From a bacterium (GTDB lineage Bacteria; Patescibacteriota; Microgenomatia; UBA1406; GWC2-37-13), in assembly GCA_021789995.1 (NCBI GenBank), contig JAJYIQ010000001.1, forward strand, positions 310,001-374,000: a DNA stretch of 64,000 nucleotides. Reading direction: 5' to 3'. How positions within the stretch are numbered: position 1 is the first letter of the stretch; every line of letters begins with the position of its first letter. A program made the position numbers and the translations under genes. The notes beneath the pieces were generated by a model. It saw only the letters and a list, made by a program, of their open reading frames with translations, searched no databases and was not told the origin of the DNA. Positions 34,676 through 42,797 of the stretch are shown piece after piece.

Positions 34676-34706
34676 GGGGTAATGAGAGTGCTATAATAAA
34701 TAAATC

Positions 34707-35240
34707 ATGAAAACAGTTTTTACAAATGAAGTCTTTAAACTTAAGAATAAGCCTCACGTCGATAAGAAAACCGTAAATGCTTTTTTGGGCAGAATCGAGT
34801 CGGACAAAGGATTAACCAAGGAACAAAACAAATTCGAACATTTTTGCTCGTTTTTTCTTCCCTTCGATACAGAATCGCAGTCGGTTTACCTCGGTCATCA
34901 TATTAAAGCCGATGACTGGATTCCGCCCGGCGGCCATATTAAACTGGAGGAGACACCGGTGCAAACGGTTTATCGGGAATTTGCCGAAGAATTGGGTCAT
35001 AAGCTGACAAATGAACCAATCGAGCTTTTTGATTTATCGATCAAGGACGTTTCCGGCAATCCGCAGCACCAATGCCGCCGGCATTATGATTTCTGGTATG
35101 TCGTTCATATTCTAAAAATCGATTTCCAATTCGATCGGGTAGAGTTTTATGACGCCGGCTGGTTTACTTTGCCGGAAGCAAAAAAGAAAACGAAATTAAA
35201 ACTATACAATAATAACATTCAGAAACTAAAATTACTCTAA
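34707..35240 (+). CDS. NUDIX hydrolase
   Basis: 177 residues. The NUDIX box runs GGHIKLEETPVQTVYREFAEELG with the required G, E, R-E and E-E-L-G at about 74-96. Members cleave nucleoside diphosphates linked to another group; this one's substrate is unknown. WIPPGGH before the box is typical of the MutT-like core. An extended -10 TGCTATAAT (-10 at 34692-34697) is 9 nt before the ATG, divergent from hrcA with only 68 nt between the two start codons. Confidence 0.88.
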   Translation: MKTVFTNEVFKLKNKPHVDKKTVNAFLGRIESDKGLTKEQNKFEHFCSFFLPFDTESQSVYLGHHIKADDWIPPGGHIKLEETPVQTVYREFAEELGHKLTNEPIELFDLSIKDVSGNPQHQCRRHYDFWYVVHILKIDFQFDRVEFYDAGWFTLPEAKKKTKLKLYNNNIQKLKLL

Positions 35241-35266
35241 CCTCTTGTATAATTGACTTATTGAAT

Positions 35267-35327
35267 CGTCATCCCGGACTCGATCCGGGATCCAGAAATA
35301 CTGGTTCCCTGCTTTCGCAGGGACGAC
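35267..35327. repeat. GTCATCCC-ended palindromic element between promoter and cca
   Basis: GTCATCCC at the left and GGGACGAC at the right are near-complements. Inside are hairpins TCCCGGACTCGATCCGGGA, CCAG-AAATA-CTGG and CCCTGC-TTTC-GCAGGG. ATTG occurs on both sides (35260-35263 and 35328-35331), as a target duplication would. Upstream TATAAT (35248-35253) is now 84 nt from the cca ATG. Elements of this look are known in many bacterial genomes; this one is related in ends to the miaB copy. Confidence 0.65.
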
Positions 35328-35337
35328 ATTGTTTATT

Positions 35338-36699
35338 ATGTTAAAACTACCGGATTACGTCCGCCAATTAATGGTTAAGTTTCAGAAAAACGGCTTCCAA
35401 ATTTATGTCGTTGGCGGAGCGGTCCGTGACTTGTTACTCGGACAGACGCCGCCGGCCGGCGGCGAAAATTGGGATTTTGCCACCAATGCCAAACCGGAAG
35501 AAATACTCAATCTTCTTCCCGATAGCTATTACAATAATAAATACGGTACGGTCACAATCCCCATCAGTAAATCATTATTGTTGGAAGTCACCACCTTCCG
35601 CAAAGAAGCCAATTACAAAGATAAACGCCACCCGGAAATTATCGAATGGGCCGATACCCTGGAAGATGATTTATCCCGACGCGATTTTACGATTAATTCC
35701 ATCGCTTTTGACGGTAGGGAAATTGTCGATCCTTATCACGGTCAGGAAGATCTGAAAAACAAATTGATCCGGGCCGTCGGCGATCCGGATAAACGGTTTT
35801 CCGAGGATGCCTTGCGTCTCATGCGCGCTATCCGTTTTTCCTCACAGCTCGGTTTTTTGATCGAGGACAAAACCCGGCAATCGATCCAGAAAAATGCGAA
35901 GCTGATTTCCCGTATTTCCTGGGAACGCATCCGTGATGAGCTCCTGAAAATAATCGCCAGCGCCCATCCCGCCGAAGGAATTTTATTTATGCGCACCGCC
36001 GGCCTCCTGGCCATGATTCTGCCGGAGCTGGATATTTGCTTTACCATTCCCCAGAAAAGCCCGAAACGCCATCATATTTACGACGTCGGCACCCATCTGG
36101 TTATGGCGCTCAAAAATTGTCCGTCAGCAGATGTCATTACCCGCCTGGCAGCTCTTTTGCACGACATCGGCAAGGCAGAAACTTTCCGCCGCGATGAATC
36201 AACGGCTCTAATCACTTTTTATAATCATGAAGTCGTTGGGACAAAATTGGTCGAAAAAATTGCCGACCGGCTCCGCCTGTCGAATCTCCAAAAAAAGAAA
36301 CTGGTCACGCTTGTCAAATACCATCAGTTTACCGTCACGGAACTGCAAACCGATAAAGCCATCCGCCGGTTTATCCGCAATACCGGCAAGGAATATATTC
36401 AGGACATGCTTGATTTGCGTTTCGCCGACCGTGTCGGCAGCGGCGCCCGGCCGACTTCCTGGCGTTTTGAGCTTTTCAAAAAACGCCTGGCGGAAGTCCA
36501 AAAAGAACCGTTTAAAATCAGCGATTTGAAAATCGACGGTAATGACATCATGAAAATATTGCAATTAAAACCGGGGCCGAATGTCGGCGAAATTTTGAAA
36601 AATATATTTAACGACGTCGAGGAGGGGAGAATCAAAAATGAAAGAAAGCCTCTTCTTGACCGATTGTCGTCGCTTGCCCGTGACCGGGATAAACGGTAG
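35338..36699 (+). CDS. cca: CCA-adding enzyme / tRNA nucleotidyltransferase with HD domain
   Basis: 453 residues from the ATG at 35338. Class II nucleotidyltransferase head: VVGGAVRDLLLG (about 22-33), the DFA-type Asp pair (WDFATNAKP), EVTTFRKE, and RRDFTINSIAFD; then RFSEDALRLMRAIRFSSQLGF and a HD domain with LLHDIGKAET (about 276). It adds CCA to tRNA 3' ends; both tRNA genes in this window lack CCA, so it is needed. The C-terminal 68 nt overlap the convergent metallo-hydrolase gene. Confidence 0.93.
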   Translation: MLKLPDYVRQLMVKFQKNGFQIYVVGGAVRDLLLGQTPPAGGENWDFATNAKPEEILNLLPDSYYNNKYGTVTIPISKSLLLEVTTFRKEANYKDKRHPEIIEWADTLEDDLSRRDFTINSIAFDGREIVDPYHGQEDLKNKLIRAVGDPDKRFSEDALRLMRAIRFSSQLGFLIEDKTRQSIQKNAKLISRISWERIRDELLKIIASAHPAEGILFMRTAGLLAMILPELDICFTIPQKSPKRHHIYDVGTHLVMALKNCPSADVITRLAALLHDIGKAETFRRDESTALITFYNHEVVGTKLVEKIADRLRLSNLQKKKLVTLVKYHQFTVTELQTDKAIRRFIRNTGKEYIQDMLDLRFADRVGSGARPTSWRFELFKKRLAEVQKEPFKISDLKIDGNDIMKILQLKPGPNVGEILKNIFNDVEEGRIKNERKPLLDRLSSLARDRDKR

Positions 36700-37240
36700 T
36701 GTCCGGCGGCAATTGAAACAGTTTTGCCAGCGACTTCGTGAGCTCTTCCCTACTGCTATATGACAAATCAGTTCTCCCAATCGCCTGTTTGAATAACATA
36801 TCGCCGGTAAAAACTGCCTTTTCTTTTTCGAAATAAATGCTGCAACTTCCTGGTGTATGTCCCGGTGTTTGAATAATTCGTAATCCGTAATTCGTAATTG
36901 GTAATTGATTAATATCTTTGATTATTTTTGGCTCAACAATAGTCGGATCATAACCCAGAAAATGTTTGGCTGTTTCTTTCAATCTTTTTATCAGAAACAG
37001 GTCTTTGTTATTTATGTATAACGGAACTGGAAAGGACAATTGGATCTCCCCGGCCGCCATGACGTGATCGAAATGCCCGTGGGTCGCCAACATTCCGACC
37101 AAATGAAGATTCTGCCGCTGAATTTCTTCAAGAATAAATGCCGCCTCATCCGCCGGATCGACGATCAAACAGTCTTTATCATTAACAATAAAATAACAGT
37201 TGGCCTGAAGCTGGCCGAGCGGATATGAGGTAATTTTCAA
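36632..37240 (-). CDS. Metallo-beta-lactamase fold hydrolase (glyoxalase II-like)
   Basis: 202 residues. Zinc ligands THGHFDH (HxHxDH, about 54-60), TPGHTPGS (about 128-135), TGDMLF and PGHGQAT are in the order of the YcbL/GloB-like hydrolases. Starts at a TTG (37240) in an AT-rich spacer; no ATG or ribosome binding site is present upstream. A QLPITNYGLRII stretch just before the second histidine motif is encoded by a low-complexity repeat (36873-36909). Substrate unknown, probably a thioester. Confidence 0.88.
   Translation of the reverse strand: MKITSYPLGQLQANCYFIVNDKDCLIVDPADEAAFILEEIQRQNLHLVGMLATHGHFDHVMAAGEIQLSFPVPLYINNKDLFLIKRLKETAKHFLGYDPTIVEPKIIKDINQLPITNYGLRIIQTPGHTPGSCSIYFEKEKAVFTGDMLFKQAIGRTDLSYSSREELTKSLAKLFQLPPDTTVYPGHGQATTIGQEEAFFHF
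36873..36909. repeat. Low-complexity AATTCGTAATCCGTAATTCG repeat inside the metallo-hydrolase gene
   Basis: Four near-identical 9- to 10-nt units (TAATTCG, TAATCCG, TAATTCG, TAATTGG). On the coding (minus) strand they read Asn-Tyr-Gly-Leu-Arg-Ile. Same family as the argS repeat at 26601-26633. Confidence 0.6.
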
Positions 37241-37466
37241 TTTAAAATTTTTGATTTTTAATCAATTTTTAATGATTAAATTTTAAATTATCAAATTACA
37301 GAAGTAAAATTTACCGAAAGTGGATGCCTGCCTGCCGGCAGGCAGGTTTGAGCGCTCCTTGAATAAGCAACTACTTGAGTAGTTATTTACAATAGTAATT
37401 ACCATCCGCGTTTCAAGGAAAGCGAGTTCACTTGAGGCTGATTTTACTTCAGGATTTAATATATCA
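37241..37466. other. Intergenic spacer with several palindromes, no clear gene
   Basis: AT-rich inverted runs (37236-37290), the perfect 20-nt palindrome CCTGCCTGCCGGCAGGCAGG (37327-37346), the hairpin AACTAC-TTGA-GTAGTT (near 37370) and a longer imperfect inverted repeat of CGCT..CCTTGAA with TTCAAGG..AGCG enclosing it. A minus-strand frame of 66 codons (37283-37483) crosses the palindrome but reads like translated repeat (LPAGRQA), so I do not call it. Confidence 0.5.
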
Positions 37467-37967
37467 TCACTGCCACTGGACATAAGTGCAGCCGGTCGCC
37501 TGTTTTGTTTCCGGGTCCCATTTGTTGGTCGAACACTTTTTCAGTTTTTTTCCGGACGACGACGTGAAAAGTACCAGTTTCGCCCCGCAGGTCGGACAAG
37601 TTTCATCCAGCTCCTCGGTTGTCCCCTTCATCCATTCGACATAATCGCAACCGGAAGCGGTCCGTGTTTTGGGATCCCAGGTATTGGTCGAGCATTTCTT
37701 CATCCGTTTGCCGAAGCGGGTAGTAACAAGCAGTAACGGTGCACCGCATTTCGGGCATTTTTCGTCCAAAGCCTGCGGTTCGACCGCCAGCCATTTGATG
37801 TAATCGCAGCCGTCCACCTGACGCGTCTCCGCATTCCAGCTGCCGGCACTGCAGCGCTGGAATTTCTTACCGCTTTTTGTCGTGACAACCTCTCCCAACG
37901 CCGATCCGCACTTCGGACAAACTTCTTTCTTTCCATCTGCCTTAACCTCTTCGTTTTTCTTTGCCAT
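37467..37967 (-). CDS. Protein made of three topoisomerase-type C4 zinc fingers
   Basis: 166 residues consisting of three tandem copies of one module starting at about residues 16, 67 and 118: CPKCG, a beta-hairpin with KxGKxxxxC, a W-D/N-xTR segment, then GCDYxxW. This is the zf-C4_Topoisom finger that normally forms the C-terminal tail of topoisomerase I. Here it stands alone after a short Lys/Glu-rich N-terminus. It should bind single-stranded DNA or RNA. No topA is beside it in this window. Confidence 0.82.
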   Translation of the reverse strand: MAKKNEEVKADGKKEVCPKCGSALGEVVTTKSGKKFQRCSAGSWNAETRQVDGCDYIKWLAVEPQALDEKCPKCGAPLLLVTTRFGKRMKKCSTNTWDPKTRTASGCDYVEWMKGTTEELDETCPTCGAKLVLFTSSSGKKLKKCSTNKWDPETKQATGCTYVQWQ

Positions 37968-38045
37968 ATGTATTTAATAAATAATAATAAATTTCATTGT
38001 TTCAATTATTTTCTTTTTTGTCAACGGATTATAAGCGACAATAAC

Positions 38046-38909
38046 TCATTTCCGGCGCTTCTCCATCCACACCAGTATCGGCGTGGCGACAAACGGCGAG
38101 GAATAAGTACCGGTAATTGTCCCAACTAATAATGTTGCCACAAAGAAGCGGATCGTAACACCCCCCAATAACGTCAGCGCCAGTAACATAAAAATAATCG
38201 TCATCGAATTGTTGAGTGACCGGACCAGCGTCTCGGTCAATGCCTTATTGGCGCCGGCTGTCATATCACGGATCCCCTGCTCTTTTTTGTATTCCCGGAT
38301 TTTGTCGAAAATGACGATTGTATCGTGGACGGAGAAAGACATCGCCGTCAGAATCGCCGTCACAAACATCGTATCGACTTCGGCGCCTAGAAAATGTGAA
38401 AATAGCGAATAAGTGCCGACAACTACCAAAAAATCATGGAGCATGGCAATAATCGCCGAAACGGCGAAATTAAAACTGCGGAAGGCAAAACTCATGTATA
38501 AAAGAATGCCCACAATGGCGATTAGCGACGCTACCAGTGTCTTAATCATCGTTTCCCGTCCCAGGACAGGGCCGACTGTTTCCGACTGGATGATCGTAAT
38601 TTTCGTGTTAAATTGTTTTTGCAATTCATTAATAATCGCTGTCTGCTGTTTTTCGTCAATGGCTGTCGTCCTGATCGCCAGATCGGTTCCTTTCTCCGAA
38701 ATCGAGATAATATCAATTTTATCCTTCCGAAAAATATTTTCCACGCCGGACAAAGGCAACGGTTTGCCCGTCTGGTATTCCAGATTGGTACCACCGACAA
38801 AATCGATTGAGTATTTGAAACCCCAGCGGATCATCGAAAATATGCCGGCAAGAATGACGACGCCGGATATTGTCGCATACAACCATTTGTATTTTAGAAA
38901 GTTAATCAT
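38046..38909 (-). CDS. secF: Protein translocase subunit SecF
   Basis: 287 residues with six membrane helices. FSMIRWGFKYSIDFVGGTNLEYQ (helix 1 exit, key GGT) and the SecF/RND signatures FTVILTAMSF-like VTAILTAMSFSVHDTIVIFDKIRE (about 178-201) are clear. SecDF uses the proton gradient to pull proteins out of the SecYEG channel. It overlaps the end of secD by 8 nt. Confidence 0.95.
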   Translation of the reverse strand: MINFLKYKWLYATISGVVILAGIFSMIRWGFKYSIDFVGGTNLEYQTGKPLPLSGVENIFRKDKIDIISISEKGTDLAIRTTAIDEKQQTAIINELQKQFNTKITIIQSETVGPVLGRETMIKTLVASLIAIVGILLYMSFAFRSFNFAVSAIIAMLHDFLVVVGTYSLFSHFLGAEVDTMFVTAILTAMSFSVHDTIVIFDKIREYKKEQGIRDMTAGANKALTETLVRSLNNSMTIIFMLLALTLLGGVTIRFFVATLLVGTITGTYSSPFVATPILVWMEKRRK

Positions 38910-40197
38910 GCTGCTTATAGAAAAAATTTATCAGCCGTTTGGTAATTACTACTCCTGTAAAAAGACTTGTAGCTACGCCTATGGCCAATGTCAAAGCAAA
39001 TCCTCTTACCATCCCGAATTGCGGCAAAAAATCCCAGTTTAACGGATTGAAAAGAATAAAAGCGACAATCAGTGTCGTAATATTGGCATCTTTGATGGCG
39101 TCGATTGCCCGACCAAAACCAAATTTAATCGCTATTTCAAAATCCCGGCCTTTACGCATTTCTTCTTTAATCCGCTCGAAAATAAGAATATTGGCATCGA
39201 CTGCCATGCCGATCGAGAGAATAAAACCGGCCACTCCCGGTAAGGTGAGAACCACCGGAATGACACGGAAAATGGCGAATGAAATCAGACCGTAAATAAT
39301 TAGTGCCATCGAGGCAATGATCCCTAACCGGCCGTAATAAATTATCATAAACAGCAACACCATCAATAGTCCAACTGTGCCGGCAAAGATGCTTTTTTGT
39401 ACTTCGGAGGCGCCAAGAGTCGGTCCGATATTTTTTTGTTCCACCAATTTTATCGGCATTGCCAACGCCCCGGAATTGATTTTAATTGCCAATTGATTGG
39501 CGTAATCTACCGTAAAATTGCCAGTAATGACAGCATTGCCGTCTGTAATCGGCTGCTGGACAGTCGCCACCGAAACCGGAGAATTATCCAAAAATATTCC
39601 GATCGGCTTGCCGACGTTGCGGGTGGTAATATCGCCAAACAATTTCGCTCCATTGGAGGTAAAGCTTAAAGCCACTTCCGGTTTTCCGGTTTGCTGATCG
39701 AAAGTCGTGGTTGCTTTTTGAATGTCCCGGCCGGTCAAACCGGTCAACTTAGTGGGAATTTGTGCACTACTGGTAGCGCTTACCTCTTCAGTAAAAACTA
39801 ATTCTGCCGTCTGGCCGATCAGACCGATTGCCTGGTTAATATCTTTTATCCCCGGCAAATCGACGCTTATCCGGTATGTGTTACCCGACTTGATCGTCTG
39901 CACTACCGGCTCGGACACGCCAAAGAAATTAACCCGTCTTTCAATCGTATCCCGCAATGAATTTAACGCATCCTTCAAATCGGCTGGCTTTATTTTTGAT
40001 GTATCGGCTTCAAATACCAGGTTACTACCGCCCTGCAGATCCAAACCTAAATGGGTGCGAAAATTATTAAGCGGATTAATGGTGTAATTGATTTTTTGTT
40101 TGCCGACTTGAAACTTAATATGGTAATTTTCCGGCAGGTCAATCGCGATAATTAATACGGCGGCCAATAATATTATAATCGTTTTTATTAGTTTCAT
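38902..40197 (-). CDS. secD: Protein translocase subunit SecD
   Basis: 431 residues. N-terminal anchor, HLGLDLQGGSNLVFEAD (about 50-66), the compact P1 domain with RRVNFFGVSEPVVQ, and the C-terminal five helices with AGFILSIGMAVDANILIFERIKEE (about 313-336) holding the proton-path Asp. Shorter than E. coli SecD (615) because the P1 base is reduced, as in many small genomes. Upstream of secF in one unit. Confidence 0.95.
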   Translation of the reverse strand: MKLIKTIIILLAAVLIIAIDLPENYHIKFQVGKQKINYTINPLNNFRTHLGLDLQGGSNLVFEADTSKIKPADLKDALNSLRDTIERRVNFFGVSEPVVQTIKSGNTYRISVDLPGIKDINQAIGLIGQTAELVFTEEVSATSSAQIPTKLTGLTGRDIQKATTTFDQQTGKPEVALSFTSNGAKLFGDITTRNVGKPIGIFLDNSPVSVATVQQPITDGNAVITGNFTVDYANQLAIKINSGALAMPIKLVEQKNIGPTLGASEVQKSIFAGTVGLLMVLLFMIIYYGRLGIIASMALIIYGLISFAIFRVIPVVLTLPGVAGFILSIGMAVDANILIFERIKEEMRKGRDFEIAIKFGFGRAIDAIKDANITTLIVAFILFNPLNWDFLPQFGMVRGFALTLAIGVATSLFTGVVITKRLINFFYKQHD

Positions 40198-40209
40198 GGG
40201 ACAATATTA

Positions 40210-40785
40210 CTATTTAAGCAGCTCATCTTCAACTCCGGCTAACATAATTTTCGGCTGGCGCAAGAAACGCCAAATGAAGGGATCGTTGTTCTTTTTTCGG
40301 AAATTAAATTCCTCATCGTTCATAACCGTATAGTTTAGCGGATGATTCAATATTTTTTCCGCCTCTTTCATGATGCTTTCCACTTCGGGAATCACGATGA
40401 CACCGACAAACAAAAGATGAATCTCATCTTCCTTGATGGGAATATTTTTCGGCAGTTTCATCGACATGGCAATGAATTTTATCTTGCCGATTTTCGGCAA
40501 ATTTTTGTAAATTTCCGTAGCAATAAAACTCGTCTTGGCGAAAATCCGCAAAAACTCGTCATAAAATTGGTAATTTTTGTTTAACGTATAATAAATTTTA
40601 TTTAACCTTTTTTCTTTAAGAAGCAGTTTTTCGTCGGCTAAAATATCCAATTCCCGCTTGACCGCATTCACTTCTTCATCCAGATCGCGGACGATTTTTC
40701 GCAAATAATGGCTTTCCCCGGGCCGGTGATAAAAAAATTCCAGTATCTTCCGGCGCGCCTTTGAAGGAATAATATGTTGAAGCAT
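40210..40785 (-). CDS. Winged-helix transcriptional regulator-like protein
   Basis: 191 residues. The first 75 form a winged helix: ARRKILEFFYHRPGESHYLRKIVRDL then VNAVKRELDILADEKLL and a YYTLNKNY wing, like the ArsR-type regulators joined to minimal nucleotidyltransferases in archaea and CPR. The remaining part keeps a strand pattern (EIHLLFVGVIVIPEVES) that could be a decayed nucleotidyltransferase fold, without a visible GSxxxG or DxD active site. Target unknown. It lies between DUF3048 and secD genes with gaps of 5 and 12 nt, so it is probably co-transcribed with them. Confidence 0.7.
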   Translation of the reverse strand: MLQHIIPSKARRKILEFFYHRPGESHYLRKIVRDLDEEVNAVKRELDILADEKLLLKEKRLNKIYYTLNKNYQFYDEFLRIFAKTSFIATEIYKNLPKIGKIKFIAMSMKLPKNIPIKEDEIHLLFVGVIVIPEVESIMKEAEKILNHPLNYTVMNDEEFNFRKKNNDPFIWRFLRQPKIMLAGVEDELLK

Positions 40786-40790
40786 ATAAA

Positions 40791-41975
40791 TTAATAGGTC
40801 ACCGTGTTACCTATTGGCAATATTTCGACAAATATCTTACCGCGAACCATCGATATTTCTTTTCCCGTTTTATTGTCGGTAAATTCCATCGTCGATTCTT
40901 CCGTCGGCTTGCTCCATGTTGCCTTAATAGCATTACCATCTTGGAATACCAGTGCATTACCGCTGCCAATGACTCCATAAAGAAGATGTTGTCCGGCGGG
41001 ATAACCGTCATTAACCGGCGATTCCTTGGCAAAAACGACAATCACATCTTTCGCTTCCAGCTGCTTGCCGGTATTTTTATCGATATGTGGCGCGCCGCCG
41101 TTGGTACGTAAATAACTGTTTCTTTCTTTTGAATAACTCCAAGTAACGGAATAATCGGAGGCAAACTGGGTCCAGAAACCGAAATCAATCCGGTTGACGC
41201 TGCCGCGATTGGCCATCGGCGCATCGTCTGTGAATTTCCAAGGCGTAAAACCGACATTCCAGGCTTTGCCCTTATCGTCAACATTGGTCAACCCTCTCTT
41301 ATCCTTGGCATATTGCCACAACTTGGCCGTTGAGGTGTAAACCGTATGTTCAGTGACAACACCGGGTAATCGTTCATAATCGCGCCAAAAAGCGGGAAAT
41401 GGGACGGAAAATTGATTTAAGTCATTGTATCCTCCCCAGTCAATATTGTTAATATAACCGAGAGCATCGGCCGGACCGGGCGTATTAGCTCCGCCGACAT
41501 GGGCGTATAACGGATTAGTGCCATAACCTTCCAGTAACTTGATGAAATACATCCGGGCGCTGCGAACCGGTCCGACATAAGGTGCGTCATGACAATAAAA
41601 AACCGTCAGGAAACGAGTAATTCCTCCTTCGGCCACCGCTTCATAAACAATATCAGCTGAAGACAAACCCGACTGGGGACGCGCGTCTTTATGATTTTCG
41701 ACCATGATCCCGAGCGGCCGGCGTTTTTCCCATTTTGCTTTATCGGAAGCGGTTAACATTTCCCCGTTTAACGGACACGGTTCGGTTTTCGGTTCATTGT
41801 TGGCGGCTGCATCCGTAGCATTGCTGGTATTACCATTGCTTGTTGGAATTTTGTAAGCGCTTAGAGGATTTAATATTGCGCCAGTCCCTTTATCCGCGAA
41901 ATAAGAATAAGAAGTATAAGTGGAGATTAATAAGACTGCGACCGCTATCCCCAGGACAATTTTTCTATTGATCAT
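40791..41975 (-). CDS. DUF3048 (YerB-like) membrane-anchored protein
   Basis: 394 residues. N-terminal signal anchor (5-26), a low-complexity Asn/Thr linker, then the DUF3048 domain: RRPLGIMVENHKDARPQSGLSSADIVYE (key N, R, P, Q, G; about 84-111), GGITRFLTVFYC, GPVRSAR (about 138-144) and LYAHVGGAN. The C-terminal part has VIVVFAKE. This family is lipoprotein-like in Firmicutes (YerB) and of unknown function, outside the membrane. Confidence 0.9.
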   Translation of the reverse strand: MINRKIVLGIAVAVLLISTYTSYSYFADKGTGAILNPLSAYKIPTSNGNTSNATDAAANNEPKTEPCPLNGEMLTASDKAKWEKRRPLGIMVENHKDARPQSGLSSADIVYEAVAEGGITRFLTVFYCHDAPYVGPVRSARMYFIKLLEGYGTNPLYAHVGGANTPGPADALGYINNIDWGGYNDLNQFSVPFPAFWRDYERLPGVVTEHTVYTSTAKLWQYAKDKRGLTNVDDKGKAWNVGFTPWKFTDDAPMANRGSVNRIDFGFWTQFASDYSVTWSYSKERNSYLRTNGGAPHIDKNTGKQLEAKDVIVVFAKESPVNDGYPAGQHLLYGVIGSGNALVFQDGNAIKATWSKPTEESTMEFTDNKTGKEISMVRGKIFVEILPIGNTVTY

Positions 41976-42002
41976 AAATTTATATTAAAAAATTATTATA
42001 CA

Positions 42003-42416
42003 CTATTTCTTTAAACAGTTATCAATCGCTTTTTTTTCTTCATCGGATAATTCGTATAACTCTCCTTTACCGGCCTTCACTTTCTTAGTATAAACCCGTA
42101 AACCGTCCCGCGTATAAATAAAATTGGCGGTTAAACCGTTATTTTCCTGATCCAAAAGGGCGACTACAAAACTTTGGTCGTTTCCCCCTCGCTCAAACGG
42201 ATTAAAGCGGGTCAAACCGATTTTTTGTAAATAATATTTCGATTGGGCAATTTCCTGTTTAAGCTCTTTTTTTATCAAGTCCACTTCATTATGTAATTTT
42301 AAGTCCTTGTCACCGTAAACCTGGTTATTTTTAACATAATCTCTGAGCTGCCAAACGATCCAGCTCAAGATTAATAACCAAAAAAAAATAGCAACGGCAA
42401 TACCATATACAAACAT
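42003..42416 (-). CDS. DUF4446 family membrane protein
   Basis: 137 residues. One N-terminal membrane helix (about 4-24), a coiled coil, then IGLTRFNPFERGGNDQSFVVALLDQENNGL (key residues N-P-F, G-G, Q-S-F, L-L-D; about 66-95) and TRDGLRVYTKKV to LSDEEKKAI, the signature of DUF4446, which is of unknown function and often near chromosome-partition or envelope genes. TTGACT and TAGAAT boxes 18 nt apart put its start 8 nt from the -10 (leaderless). Confidence 0.88.
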   Translation of the reverse strand: MFVYGIAVAIFFWLLILSWIVWQLRDYVKNNQVYGDKDLKLHNEVDLIKKELKQEIAQSKYYLQKIGLTRFNPFERGGNDQSFVVALLDQENNGLTANFIYTRDGLRVYTKKVKAGKGELYELSDEEKKAIDNCLKK

Positions 42417-42467
42417 TTATAATTATTCTATAATACTTACTTTCCTCTAGTCAATACTTTTTGATAT

Positions 42468-42496
42468 TTGACATTTGAGCTTGGACAATCTATATT
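42468..42496 (+). promoter_or_regulatory. Promoter of small membrane gene at 42505
   Basis: Consensus TTGACA (42468-42473), 17-nt spacer, TATATT (42491-42496); the ATG at 42505 is 8 nt after the -10. Confidence 0.75.
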
Positions 42497-42504
42497 TATA
42501 CCGT

Positions 42505-42771
42505 ATGCCAAAGAAAACAAAAAGAGAAAAAATCCTTGCCTCCTACCGGAAAAAGTTCCGTTTGCTTCAACAACAACCAGTTGTAATACGGGAAAAATCA
42601 GCGACTGTCATAAATAGTCAACCAGTAGCAGTGGAGCCTTCCAGCGAAGAGAAGCAAATTGCCGGTTATTTTTTTATTGATTTGAAAAGAAGTCTAATTT
42701 TAATCGCAATCGTGATTACGCTTGAAATTTCCCTTTATTTTGCTACGATTAAACATTATCTGAAGTTTTGA
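42505..42771 (+). CDS. Small protein with C-terminal membrane helix
   Basis: 88 residues from the ATG at 42505, fixed by its promoter. Very basic N-terminus (KKTKREKILASYRKKF), a polar middle, and a C-terminal membrane helix (about 62-82, RSLILIAIVITLEISLYF). Tail-anchored topology. I recall similar short proteins next to DUF5679 genes in CPR genomes; no known function. The DUF5679 gene follows in the same transcript. Confidence 0.7.
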   Translation: MPKKTKREKILASYRKKFRLLQQQPVVIREKSATVINSQPVAVEPSSEEKQIAGYFFIDLKRSLILIAIVITLEISLYFATIKHYLKF

Positions 42772-42797
42772 GGCTAAATCAAAGGAGGTGAAGAGTT

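Noticed and set aside
34668-34694. Canonical CIRCE using GAGTGCTAT upstream of hrcA
   Set aside because: The half-site at 34686-34694 has no matching left half at the 9-nt spacing; only the separate TTAGCA-N15-TGCTAA pair fits CIRCE spacing.
35241-35337. Intrinsic terminator after the NUDIX gene
   Set aside because: The hairpins have no U-run on either strand and are better explained as a dispersed palindromic element.
37283-37483. 66-codon minus-strand frame in the spacer after the zinc-finger gene
   Set aside because: It runs through the perfect CCTGCCTGCCGGCAGGCAGG palindrome (giving LPAGRQA), overlaps the end of the zinc-finger gene and has no start signal or promoter; reads as translated repeat.
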